From Sphingomonadaceae bacterium (GTDB taxonomy: Bacteria > Pseudomonadota > Alphaproteobacteria > Sphingomonadales > Sphingomonadaceae), in assembly GCA_947476425.1 (NCBI GenBank), contig CANJQJ010000002.1:1-64000 (forward strand): DNA of 64,000 bases, in the 5' to 3' direction. Both the position numbers and the translations under genes were made by a program. The notes beneath the pieces were generated by a model. That model saw nothing but the letters and a program-made list of their open reading frames with translations. It was not told where the DNA came from and made no database searches. The first letter of the stretch is position 1. Each line of letters begins with the position of its first letter. This document shows, in pieces, positions 10,377 through 18,773 of this stretch.

Positions 10377-12650
10377 ATGTCTGCCGATCCCCCGGCCATT
10401 TCCGATTCGCGACGCCAGGTACCTGGCCGACTGAGCGCATCGTTGCGCTCGGGGCGGTTCATGCCGCTGGTCGAGATCGTAACGTTATGCACGGCGCTGG
10501 GTATCGCTGGCGCCAGCTATTTCGTCATCATCGACAAAGGAAGCTCGCAGCAATTCCTCACGCCATTAGTGGTGGCCGGGCTGCTGGTCGCCAACCTCGT
10601 TCCGGTCATGGGGCTGCTCGTCCTGCTTGCCCGCCGGGTCGCGCGTGGCAGGGCCGCGAAATCGATGATGGGGGGCAGGGGACGCCTCCATATCCGTCTC
10701 GTCGCCTTGTTCTCGGTGATCGCGAGCGTCCCGACTCTGCTCGTCGTGGTCTTCGCTTCACTGCTCTTTCAATATGGCGTTGAATTCTGGTTCTCGAACC
10801 GGGCGCGTACCGTGCTGGTCAGCGCTGATCGCGTCGCGCAAGCCTATGTCGCTGAAAACAAGACTCGTATCCTGGGTGACGTCACCCCGATGGCGGGGGA
10901 TATTCGCGATGCGCTAGGCCGCACCAATCTCGACGACCCGCGCTTTTCCGAATTTTTCGCCCGGCAGGTCGCCTATCGCGTGCTCAGCGAAGCGGCGATC
11001 CTCTCCGTCGGTAATGACGGCGCGCTCCGCCTGATCGGTGGAGCCAATCTCGACAAGCGGCCTATCACCAAGCGCCTGCCGACCACGCTGCTGCCGGACC
11101 TTGCCGACGGCCAGGCGCGCGCAACGGCCGCTCCCGATCGAGTCGAAGGCGTGATCCTGCTCGATCCCAAGGTCCGGCTCTATCTGTACGTCTCGCGCCA
11201 CGTTGATCCGGTCGTGCTCGCCCAATCGGCGCGGGCACGCACTGCGCTTTCGGATTATAACGCGATGGTCGAACGCTCGCGGACGCTCCAGCTGCGCTTC
11301 AATGCCGCGCTGATCCTTGTCACGCTCATGATCGTCGCCGCGGTGATCTGGATTGCGCTGAAGCTGGCCGACCGCCTCGTCCGACCGGTCGGCGAACTGG
11401 TCGACGCCGCGCGTCGCGTCGCGGGCGGGGATCTGACCGCTCGCGTTCCAGTCCCCAAAAGCCAGGATGAAATCAGCACGCTTGCCAACACCTTCAACCG
11501 GATGACCCGCCGGCTGGAGGAGCAGAACAAGGCGCTCGTCACCGCGAACGCGCAGGTCGATGCGCGCCGCGCCTTCAGCGAAGCGGTGCTGGCCGGTGTT
11601 TCGGCAGGCGTCATCTCGATTGATGGCAGCCGGCGGGTGACGCTGATCAATACATCCGCCGAAGCGATGCTGGGCGCCAGCAAGGCGGGCGATCGCGATC
11701 TCACCCTCGCCGAGGTCGCTCCCGAGCTCGACCGGCTGGTGGATGAGGGCGCCACCGAGGTCGTCACGCAAGTCCTCGCGCACGGCGAACCACGCACGCT
11801 GGCCCTGACGATCACGCGAACCGGCAATGGCCATGTGCTCACCTTCGACGACATCAGCCAGCAATTGTCCGATCAGCGCCGCGCTGCCTGGGCCGATGTC
11901 GCTCGCCGGATCGCGCACGAGATCAAGAACCCGCTCACGCCGATCCAGCTTGCCGCCGAGCGCCTCCAGCGCCGCTATGGCCGCGAAATCCAGGGCGACG
12001 ACGGTACCTTCGAGAAGCTGACCGCAACGATCGTCCGCCAGGTCGGCGATCTGCGGCGAATGGTGGATGAATTCTCCTCCTTCGCACGGATGCCGAAACC
12101 GATCTTCCGCCTTGAATCGCTGAGCGATATCGTCCGCCATGCGCTCTTCCTGCATGAGGTCGCGCATCCAGATATCCGCTTCAGCATCAGCGTGCCCGAT
12201 ACGCTGCCCCCGCTCGGCTGCGATCGCCGTCAGCTCGGGCAGGCATTCACCAATATCTTCAAGAATGCGGTCGAAGCAATTCATGACAAAGAGAAAAGTG
12301 ATCAGCCGCTTGACGAGGCAGCGATCGTCGTCACGATTGGCGAGCAGCATGGCCATATCATCGTCAGCGTCGCGGATACCGGCATCGGGCTCCCCGCCGA
12401 TCGCGAACGACTGACCGAACCCTATATGACGACGCGAGCACGCGGCACCGGCCTTGGCCTCGCGATCGTCAAGAACATCATCGAGGAACATCTCGCGACG
12501 ATCGCATTCAGCGACCGCCCCGACGGCGGCACGATCGTTACCGTCGGTTTCGACGTCGAGACGCTGGCACCGCTCGCCGCGCTCGAAAACGCGCAGGACG
12601 ATAATAGCGACGAAGCGGATCCGCAGCGTCTCGAAAGTAACAGGAGTTAA
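10377..12650 (+). CDS. ntrY: Membrane sensor histidine kinase NtrY
   Basis: Partner kinase of NtrX in alphaproteobacteria, linked to nitrogen, redox and envelope control. The 757-residue protein has N-terminal membrane helices, a periplasmic sensor segment, a further helix around LILVTLMIVAAVIWIALKL followed by HAMP (RPVGELVDAARRVAGGDLTA), a PAS region, HisKA with [20 protein letters not shown], and HATPase with NIFKNAVEAI and GTGLGLAIVKNI. Start taken at ATG 10377; a GTG 13 codons upstream is open but less likely. AGGAG for the next gene lies inside its last codons. It follows ntrC after 87 bases. Confidence 0.93.
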   Translation: MSADPPAISDSRRQVPGRLSASLRSGRFMPLVEIVTLCTALGIAGASYFVIIDKGSSQQFLTPLVVAGLLVANLVPVMGLLVLLARRVARGRAAKSMMGGRGRLHIRLVALFSVIASVPTLLVVVFASLLFQYGVEFWFSNRARTVLVSADRVAQAYVAENKTRILGDVTPMAGDIRDALGRTNLDDPRFSEFFARQVAYRVLSEAAILSVGNDGALRLIGGANLDKRPITKRLPTTLLPDLADGQARATAAPDRVEGVILLDPKVRLYLYVSRHVDPVVLAQSARARTALSDYNAMVERSRTLQLRFNAALILVTLMIVAAVIWIALKLADRLVRPVGELVDAARRVAGGDLTARVPVPKSQDEISTLANTFNRMTRRLEEQNKALVTANAQVDARRAFSEAVLAGVSAGVISIDGSRRVTLINTSAEAMLGASKAGDRDLTLAEVAPELDRLVDEGATEVVTQVLAHGEPRTLALTITRTGNGHVLTFDDISQQLSDQRRAAWADVARRIAHEIKNPLTPIQLAAERLQRRYGREIQGDDGTFEKLTATIVRQVGDLRRMVDEFSSFARMPKPIFRLESLSDIVRHALFLHEVAHPDIRFSISVPDTLPPLGCDRRQLGQAFTNIFKNAVEAIHDKEKSDQPLDEAAIVVTIGEQHGHIIVSVADTGIGLPADRERLTEPYMTTRARGTGLGLAIVKNIIEEHLATIAFSDRPDGGTIVTVGFDVETLAPLAALENAQDDNSDEADPQRLESNRS

Positions 12651-12655
12651 CCGGC

Positions 12656-14041
12656 GTGGCGTTGGACATTCTCATCGTTGACGATGAACAGGACATTCGC
12701 GAACTGGTCGCCGGGGTGCTCGAGGATGAGGGCTATCAGGCCCGTACGGCTGCCGACAGCGCTTCGGCGCTTGCCGCGCTGCGCGAGCGGCGGCCGTCGC
12801 TGGTGCTGCTCGACGTCTGGCTGCAGGGCTCCCAGCTCGACGGGCTCGAACTGCTCGACGAAATCAAGCGCCGCGATCCCTCGCTGCCAGTGCTGATGAT
12901 CTCCGGGCATGGCAATATCGATACCGCGGTCACGGCGATCCGTCGCGGCGCGGTCGATTTCATCGAAAAGCCTTTCGAGGCGGAACATCTCCTCCATCTG
13001 GTCGAACGCGCCACCGAAACCGATCGGCTGCGCCGCGAGAATGCCACGCTCAAGGCACAGATCGGCCAGGAGGAGGAACTTACCGGCACGTCCGGCGCAA
13101 TTAACGCGGTCCGAGCGACGTTGAAGCGGGTCGCATCGACTGGCAGCCGCGTGCTTATCACCGGCGGCGCCGGTGTCGGCAAGGAGGTCGCTGCGCGGCT
13201 GCTTCATCAATGGAGTTCGCGCAATTCGGCGCCGTTCATCGTCGTCAGCGCTGCGCGCATGGAGCCCGAGCGAGTCGAGGAAGAATTATTCGGGGCGGAG
13301 GAGGGCGGGGAGCTGATCCGCCCGGGCCTGCTTGAGCAGGCGCATGGCGGCACCTTGTTCCTCGACGAGATCGCTGACATGCCGCTCCCGACGCAGGGCA
13401 AGATCCTTCGCGTGCTGACCGATCAGAGCTTCGTCCGCGTCGGCGGCCAGCATGTCGTCAAGGTCGATGTTCGCGTGGTTTCGGCGACGGCGCGGCGGCT
13501 GGGGGACGAGATTACGGCGGGCCGGTTTCGCGAGGATCTTTTCTATCGCCTCAATGTCGTGCCGGTCGTGCTGCCGGCGCTTTCCGAGCGGCGCGAGGAT
13601 ATCATCGCGCTCGCCGAGCATTTCATCGCCCGCTTCGCCAGCGAACGACGCGTCTCGACGCCCGCGATTTCCGAGGAGGCGATGGCTGCGCTCCAGGCCT
13701 ATGACTGGCCGGGCAATGTGCGCCAGCTTCGCAACGTGATCGAGCGCACGATCATCCTCGCCCCCGGCGAGCGGCTCGCCCGCATCGATGTCGACATGCT
13801 GCCCGCTGAAGTGATCGGCGACCAGACCCAGCTTGCACCGGGCAAGGGCTCGCAATCCTTCATGGCGACCCCGCTGCGCGAGGCGCGGGAAAGTTTCGAG
13901 CGTGAATATCTCCGCATCCAGATTCGCCGTTTCTCCGGAAACATCTCGCGGACTGCTACGTTCATCGGGATGGAGCGCTCGGCATTGCATCGCAAGCTCA
14001 AGATGCTCGGGCTGGCCGAAGTGCGCGAGGACGAAGAATGA
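12656..14041 (+). CDS. ntrX: Response regulator NtrX (AAA+ domain without GAFTGA)
   Basis: 461-residue regulator paired with NtrY. Order: receiver (Asp53 phospho-acceptor, Lys105), AAA+ domain with Walker A GGAGVGKE and Walker B GTLFLDEIAD, and a C-terminal Fis-type helix-turn-helix (GNISRTATFIGMERSALHRK). Between LFG (211-213) and the following GLLEQAHGG there is no GAFTGA loop: the segment reads AEEGGELIRP, so contact with sigma-54 is doubtful. From memory, alphaproteobacterial NtrX proteins are known to lack this motif and may act at sigma-70 promoters. GTG start at 12656 with AGGAG 9 bases upstream; 5 bases after the ntrY stop. Confidence 0.95.
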   Translation: MALDILIVDDEQDIRELVAGVLEDEGYQARTAADSASALAALRERRPSLVLLDVWLQGSQLDGLELLDEIKRRDPSLPVLMISGHGNIDTAVTAIRRGAVDFIEKPFEAEHLLHLVERATETDRLRRENATLKAQIGQEEELTGTSGAINAVRATLKRVASTGSRVLITGGAGVGKEVAARLLHQWSSRNSAPFIVVSAARMEPERVEEELFGAEEGGELIRPGLLEQAHGGTLFLDEIADMPLPTQGKILRVLTDQSFVRVGGQHVVKVDVRVVSATARRLGDEITAGRFREDLFYRLNVVPVVLPALSERREDIIALAEHFIARFASERRVSTPAISEEAMAALQAYDWPGNVRQLRNVIERTIILAPGERLARIDVDMLPAEVIGDQTQLAPGKGSQSFMATPLREARESFEREYLRIQIRRFSGNISRTATFIGMERSALHRKLKMLGLAEVREDEE

Positions 14042-14078
14042 ACGAACTGAAACTGGCGTCATTGCCGGGAAAGCTTTC

Positions 14079-14109
14079 GTCATCCCGAAATCCCGACGCA
14101 AGTCGGGGT
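14079..14109. repeat. CGTCATCCC-type palindromic repeat
   Basis: CGTCATCCC followed by the hairpin CCCGAC-GCAA-GTCGGG (14092-14107). It belongs to the family seen at 37037-37171 and, truncated, at 20370. It lies in the ntrX-hfq gap. Apart from this hairpin, which has no T tract, I see no clear terminator in the gap. Confidence 0.6.
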
Positions 14110-14314
14110 CAATCTCCCACCTGGACAAGAGATCAACAGACGAACTACTGCCTCCTCAAGCCCTTAACATCCATCATGCGCCATATCCGTTTTGATATAG
14201 ACGCCTTCGCTGCAGTGCGGTAACATCTTCATTCTGCATAATGGGTGCAGAAGCATCGACGTCAGGCAAAGACGCGGCTGCGGGCTATGACCCGCCAAGA
14301 ACCGGAGACCGGCA

Positions 14315-14815
14315 ATGGCCGATAAGGTCAACAACCTTCAGGATATTTTCCTCAATTCCGTGCGCAAATCTAAAACACCAGTGACGATGTTTCTGGTCAA
14401 GGGTGTCAAGCTGCAGGGGATCATCACCTGGTTCGACAATTTCTCGGTGCTGCTGCGCCGCGATGGTCAATCCCAGCTGATCTACAAACACGCGATTTCG
14501 ACGGTGATGCCAGCTCACCCGATCGATCTCGGTCAAGCCGATGACAATGGCACCCGCAAGCCCCAACTGCTTCAGGAGATATTCCTGACGGCTGCACGCA
14601 AGGCGAGCGATCCGGTGACGATGTTCCTCGTCAATGGCGTGATGCTTCAGGGCGAGGTCGCTGCGTTCGACCTGTTCTGCCTCTTGCTGCGCCGTGACGG
14701 GATCTCTCAACTCGTCTACAAGCATGCAATCTCCACCATTCAGCCTTCACGTCCGCTCAACCTGCAGGGCGTGGGCGAGGATGATGAGGACGACGGGGAT
14801 CTGGACGAAGATTGA
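14315..14815 (+). CDS. hfq: Tandem Hfq: two Sm-like domains in one chain
   Basis: RNA chaperone for small RNA/mRNA pairing. Ordinary Hfq has one Sm domain of about 70 residues; this 166-residue protein has two. Domain 1 is about 7-68 and domain 2 about 85-146, offset by 78. Both keep LQ-IFL, PVTMFLV-GV-LQG, LLRRDG-SQL and the Sm2 motif YKHAIST (57-63 and 135-141). Domain 2 has lost the W-FDNF segment (AAFDLF instead) and one basic rim residue. The tail is very acidic ([12 protein letters not shown]). Start ATG 14315 with GGAG upstream. The stop overlaps the hflX start, keeping the classic hfq-hflX pairing. Confidence 0.95.
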   Translation: MADKVNNLQDIFLNSVRKSKTPVTMFLVKGVKLQGIITWFDNFSVLLRRDGQSQLIYKHAISTVMPAHPIDLGQADDNGTRKPQLLQEIFLTAARKASDPVTMFLVNGVMLQGEVAAFDLFCLLLRRDGISQLVYKHAISTIQPSRPLNLQGVGEDDEDDGDLDED

Positions 14816-16107
14816 GCGTATTCAACCGCGCCGAGGATGACGGCTTCGCACGTGGTGCGAAGGCCGTCATCGCACTGCCCGAAGGATTGGGCGACATCAA
14901 CCGATCCGCCGAAGCACGGCTCGACGAGGCCAGCGGTCTCGCCGAGGCGATCGGCATTACAGTGGTCGACCGGCTGAATTTCCGCGTGCGCGGAGCCAAG
15001 CCCGCGACGCTATTCGGTTCAGGTCAGGTCGAATCGATCGCCACGGCAGCTCGGATCGCCGATGCGGATCTGATTATCGTCGATGCAGCGCTGACTCCGA
15101 TCCAGCAGCGCAATCTGGAAAAGGCGACCGAGCGCAAGGTCATCGATCGAACCGGCTTGATTCTCGAGATCTTCGGCGAGCGGGCGGCGACGGCTGAAGG
15201 CCGTCTCCAGGTCGAACTCGCCCATCTCGATTACCAGCAGGGCCGATTGGTCCGCAGCTGGACCCATCTCGAACGCCAGCGCGGCGGCTTCGGCTTCCTC
15301 GGCGGTCCCGGTGAGACCCAGATCGAGGCCGATCGTCGCCTGATCCGCGATCGCATGGCTAAAATCCGCCGCGAGCTCGAACAGGTCAAGAAGACGCGCG
15401 GGCTGCACCGCGCCCGACGCCAGCGCGCACCATGGCCGGTCATCGCCCTAGTTGGCTATACCAACGCTGGAAAGTCTACGCTTTTCAACCGGATGACCGG
15501 CGCTGACGTCATGGCGGAAAATCTCCTCTTCGCCACGCTTGATCCGACCATGCGGCAAATCTCGCTGCCTGGCATCGACAAGGCAATCCTCTCCGACACG
15601 GTAGGCTTCGTCTCCGATCTGCCGACGCAGCTCGTTGCTGCCTTCCGCGCGACACTCGAAGAGGTCAACGCTTCCGACCTGATCCTCCACATTCGCGATA
15701 TTTCGCATCCCGACAGCGAGGCGCAGGCCAAGGATGTCGCGGCCGTGCTCGCCGAGATCGGCATCGAACCAGGGAAGGGGGCTCCGATCCTCGAAGTCTG
15801 GAACAAGGTCGACAATCTCGATCCCGAATCCGCCGAGGCGATCCGATCGCAGGCTGAGCGTAACGGCGAGGTCGTCGCGATCTCGGCGCTAACCGGGGAG
15901 GGGGTCGACGAGCTCAGCCGCATCGTCGCAGCCCGCCTGAGTTCGGCAAGCCATGTCCACTCCGCGCTCGTCCCGATGTCCGACGGCGCTGCGGTGGCGT
16001 GGCTGCATCAGCACGGCGAAGTCCTCGCGCAGTCCGAGGAAGACGACATGATCGCCATCGACGTGCGGCTTTCGGACACTGACTGGGATCGCTTCCTGGC
16101 GCGTTAG
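14812..16107 (+). CDS. hflX: GTPase HflX
   Basis: Ribosome-associated GTPase that splits stalled or stressed 70S ribosomes. 431 residues: an N-terminal HflX domain (around [11 protein letters not shown] and [15 protein letters not shown]), a helical linker [19 protein letters not shown], then the G domain with G1 [10 protein letters not shown]3 DTVGF and G4 NKVD. The TTG start at 14812 overlaps the hfq stop in the TTGA arrangement, so translation is coupled to hfq. It ends just before dispersed repeat copy 2, which may serve as its 3' end. Confidence 0.95.
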   Translation: MSVFNRAEDDGFARGAKAVIALPEGLGDINRSAEARLDEASGLAEAIGITVVDRLNFRVRGAKPATLFGSGQVESIATAARIADADLIIVDAALTPIQQRNLEKATERKVIDRTGLILEIFGERAATAEGRLQVELAHLDYQQGRLVRSWTHLERQRGGFGFLGGPGETQIEADRRLIRDRMAKIRRELEQVKKTRGLHRARRQRAPWPVIALVGYTNAGKSTLFNRMTGADVMAENLLFATLDPTMRQISLPGIDKAILSDTVGFVSDLPTQLVAAFRATLEEVNASDLILHIRDISHPDSEAQAKDVAAVLAEIGIEPGKGAPILEVWNKVDNLDPESAEAIRSQAERNGEVVAISALTGEGVDELSRIVAARLSSASHVHSALVPMSDGAAVAWLHQHGEVLAQSEEDDMIAIDVRLSDTDWDRFLAR

Positions 16108-16138
16108 GTTTAGTCAGCGGTAGAATGGAATCATTTTA

Positions 16139-16251
16139 TCCGCTCATCCTGAGGAGGGACTGAGCCTGTCGAAGGCCCGTCTCGAAGGACTGCACCGAAG
16201 CGTCCTTCGAGATGCCATTTCGACAAGCTCAATGGCTCCTCAGGATGAGTG
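16139..16251. repeat. Dispersed nested inverted repeat, copy 2
   Basis: Same orientation and structure as the copy at 4788, with the same outer (CTCATCCTGAGGA / TCCTCAGGATGAG) and inner (TCTCGAAGGA / TCCTTCGAGA) arms; the loop between the inner arms differs. It again separates two convergent genes, hflX and mazG. Confidence 0.9.
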
Positions 16252-16289
16252 GGTTTGGAGTAAGACTCTGGCTCTAGGCTCAGGCGAAA

Positions 16290-17015
16290 TCAGCCTTCTT
16301 CAACCTTCGCCCGCGCCCACAGCACCTCCTTCTCATCGAGCGACAATCCCGCAAACGCGTCGCCCGCGAACCCTTCCATCGCCCGGAAACGCCGCTCGAA
16401 CTTGGCATTCCCGGCACGCAGCGCAATTTCGGCGTCGATACCGAGATGCCGCGCCCAATTGACCACCGCGAACAGCAGGTCGCCGATTTCCTCGATGCTC
16501 GGATCCTCGTCGACCTCGGCGATCTCCTCGATGACCTTGTCGCGGGGGCCGCTCGCATCCGGCCAGTCAAAGCCCGTACGCGCCGCGCGCTTCTGGAGTT
16601 TTTCCGCGCGCATCAGTGCCGGGAGCGCGAGAGCGACACCCGCCATCGCGGAACCATCGGGATGAGCCTCGCGCTCCGCTGCCTTGAGTGCTTCCCAACC
16701 GGGGCCCGGATGGCCGTCGCCGAAGATATGTGGATGACGGCGCTCCATCTTGTCGCAAATCGACGCGATGACGTCATCGAGCGCGAAATGTCCGGCTTCC
16801 TCGGCCATGCGGCTGTGAAAGACGACCTGGAGCTGGAGATCGCCGAGTTCGTCCTTGAGCGCGGCCATGTCGTCTCGCTGGCAGGCGTCGGCGACTTCAT
16901 AGGCTTCCTCGATCGTGTAGGGCGCAATCGTCGCGAAACTTTGTGCGCGATCCCATGCGCATCCGGTCTGCGGATCGCGGAGGCGGGCCATGATAGTGCG
17001 GAGACGGTCGATCAT
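16290..17015 (-). CDS. mazG: Nucleoside triphosphate pyrophosphohydrolase MazG
   Basis: All-alpha NTP pyrophosphohydrolase that hydrolyses (d)NTPs, including damaged ones, to monophosphates. 241 residues with two MazG repeats: the first has YTIEEAYEVADA and LKDELGDLQLQVVFHSRMA with the metal-binding EExxE...ExxD pattern, the second has KVIEEIAEVDE and IEEIGDLLFAVVNWARHLG. Length and both repeats match the E. coli type. ATG start at 17015. It is the last gene of a long minus-strand run. Confidence 0.93.
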   Translation of the reverse strand: MIDRLRTIMARLRDPQTGCAWDRAQSFATIAPYTIEEAYEVADACQRDDMAALKDELGDLQLQVVFHSRMAEEAGHFALDDVIASICDKMERRHPHIFGDGHPGPGWEALKAAEREAHPDGSAMAGVALALPALMRAEKLQKRAARTGFDWPDASGPRDKVIEEIAEVDEDPSIEEIGDLLFAVVNWARHLGIDAEIALRAGNAKFERRFRAMEGFAGDAFAGLSLDEKEVLWARAKVEEG

Positions 17016-17044
17016 CGCTTGTTCCGTAAGTCTGATAATATATA

Positions 17045-17236
17045 TTATGTTAAATGATAACCCAGCAGCGGGGCGAGGGCGGCGACGAGGAGAGCGCCCA
17101 CGGCGAAGATCGCGATCCAGGCCAGGGCCATACGAAGCATCGTCCCGGGGGATTTTCGACGTATCATAAGCGCGAAGATCGGTAAGATCAGCGCGATCGT
17201 CAGAAAGGCCATATATGCGCCTGGATCGTTGATCAT
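17045..17236 (-). CDS. Small membrane protein of unknown function
   Basis: 63-residue product with two predicted membrane segments, about residues 9-25 (AFLTIALILPIFALMI) and 36-58 (MALAWIAIFAVGALLVAAL), joined by a basic loop RRKSPGT. Its ATG overlaps the stop of the preceding MBL-fold gene by 4 bases (ATGA), which supports translation. It resembles small membrane proteins annotated as hypothetical in sphingomonads; I do not recognise a function. It lies between the MBL gene and mazG. Confidence 0.65.
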   Translation of the reverse strand: MINDPGAYMAFLTIALILPIFALMIRRKSPGTMLRMALAWIAIFAVGALLVAALAPLLGYHLT

Positions 17237-18000
17237 TCGACGATCACTTCAAGCCCGTCATGCCCCGGAACGACACCGTCCGGCAGCTGCGCCACCAGCG
17301 TCGCATAATCCATCGACTGGTCCATGTGAGTCAGCACCGCGCGTTTCGGCTTGAGCTTTTCGATCCAGCCCAGCGTCGCCGCCAGATGCGGATGCGTCGG
17401 ATGCGGCCGCTCGCGCAGCGCATCGACCACCCAAAGATCCACGCCCTTGTAGAGCGCTGCCATTTCAGGCGTCATCTCGTGGAAATCGGTTGAATATGCG
17501 ATCGAGACGCCATCGCATTCAAATCGCAGCCCGGCGGACGTGATGCTGCCATGCGGCTGGTCGACAATTGTGACGTCGATATCGCCGATCCTCATGCGAT
17601 CGGGCAGCGTGTGACCGGTCACCGTCGGCGGATAGAATTCGCGGCCCTGGAACGCGTAGGCAAATCGCAGCGAGAGGCTTTCCAGCGTATCGGGCCGCGC
17701 ATAGCCATCCACCGGGCGCCGACGCGCGTGATAGAGTTGCCGCAGGTCGTCGAGCCCATGGCAATGATCGGCATGGTCATGAGTCCAGATCAGTGCATCG
17801 ATTTCTGCGATATCGGCGGCAAGCAGCTGTTCGCGCAAATCAGGCGAGGTATCGACGAGAATGCGCGTGCTGTGACTCGCGACGATTATCGACGCCCTGC
17901 TCCGCCGATTACGCGGCTCGGATGGATCGCAAGTGCCCCAGTCATTGCCGATCCGCGGCACGCCGGAGGATGTTCCGCAGCCAAGGATACGAAGCTTCAA
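17233..18000 (-). CDS. MBL-fold metal-dependent hydrolase (PhnP/YcbX-like)
   Basis: 255-residue metallo-beta-lactamase-fold phosphodiesterase-like protein. The metal site is seen in THDHADHCHG with the HxHxDH pattern, and further ligands are likely in YSTDFHE and LTHMDQS. The N-terminal CGTSSGVPRIG and an early Cys segment (WGTCDPSEPRNRR) match the PhnP-like group that includes 5-phosphoribosyl 1,2-cyclic phosphodiesterase. No phn genes are nearby, so the substrate is open. TTG start at 18000 overlaps the tatD stop by 4 bases; the pair tatD-MBL is common in alphaproteobacteria. Confidence 0.88.
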   Translation of the reverse strand: MKLRILGCGTSSGVPRIGNDWGTCDPSEPRNRRSRASIIVASHSTRILVDTSPDLREQLLAADIAEIDALIWTHDHADHCHGLDDLRQLYHARRRPVDGYARPDTLESLSLRFAYAFQGREFYPPTVTGHTLPDRMRIGDIDVTIVDQPHGSITSAGLRFECDGVSIAYSTDFHEMTPEMAALYKGVDLWVVDALRERPHPTHPHLAATLGWIEKLKPKRAVLTHMDQSMDYATLVAQLPDGVVPGHDGLEVIVE

Positions 18001-18773
18001 GCGGAGACCTTTCCGAATAGTCTCAGAAAGTTACTGGATGTTGTTTCTGCGAGATTTTCATAGGATACGCCGCGCAAGCCGGCAAGGAAGCGTGCTGTAT
18101 CGGCAACATAGGCCGGCTCACATGGCCGTCCGCGATGCGGCACGGGCGCGAGGAACGGCGAATCCGTTTCGACCAACAGCCGGTCCGCGGGCAATGTCTG
18201 CGCTACCGCCTGCAAGTCCTTGGCATTCTTGAACGTCACGATGCCTGATATCGAGATATAAAGGCCTAGATCGAGCGCAATTCGAGCGAAGTTCGCGCTG
18301 GCTGTGAAGCAATGAATGACACCGGGAAAGGCCCCCTTCCCCATCTCTTCTGCGAGGATCGTGGCGGTATCCTCCTCGGCGTCACGAGTGTGGACGATCA
18401 GCGGCAATCCGGTTTCGCGCGCCGCGACGATATGCTCGCGGAAACTCGCCTGCTGCTGCGCGCGATCGCTATGGTCATAATAATAATCGAGCCCGGTTTC
18501 CCCGATGCCGACAACGCGCGGATGCGCGGCGGCAGCGATGAGCTTCTGCGCATCGATCCCCGGATGCGCATCGGCCTCGTGGGGATGGATACCGATAGTC
18601 GCCCAGATGGCGGGATCGGCATCGGCGATCGCGACGATATCCGCCCATTCGCACTCGCGAGTCGAGATGTTGAGCATCGTCGTCACGCCCGCCGCCTTGG
18701 CCCGCGCGATCGCGCCGGCCTGGTCCTCGACCAGTCCCTTGTAGTTGAGGTGGCAATGGCTATCGATCAGCAT
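17997..18773 (-). CDS. tatD: TatD family metal-dependent deoxyribonuclease
   Basis: TIM-barrel nuclease of the amidohydrolase superfamily, implicated in DNA repair and 3' to 5' exonuclease activity. The start at ATG 18773 gives the canonical N-terminus MLIDSHCHLNY; earlier in-frame codons lie inside metG. Metal-site motifs follow in order: IGIHPHEA, GIGETGLDYYY, LIVHTRDAEED, VIHCFTAS and VETDSPFLAP. Length 258. The start overlaps the metG stop (TGATG), consistent with the frequent metG-tatD coupling. Confidence 0.94.
   Translation of the reverse strand: MLIDSHCHLNYKGLVEDQAGAIARAKAAGVTTMLNISTRECEWADIVAIADADPAIWATIGIHPHEADAHPGIDAQKLIAAAAHPRVVGIGETGLDYYYDHSDRAQQQASFREHIVAARETGLPLIVHTRDAEEDTATILAEEMGKGAFPGVIHCFTASANFARIALDLGLYISISGIVTFKNAKDLQAVAQTLPADRLLVETDSPFLAPVPHRGRPCEPAYVADTARFLAGLRGVSYENLAETTSSNFLRLFGKVSA

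Noticed and set aside
14110-14314. Possible sigma-70 promoter for hfq (TTGATA near 14192)
   Set aside because: No acceptable -10 at the right distance; not strong enough to list as a feature.
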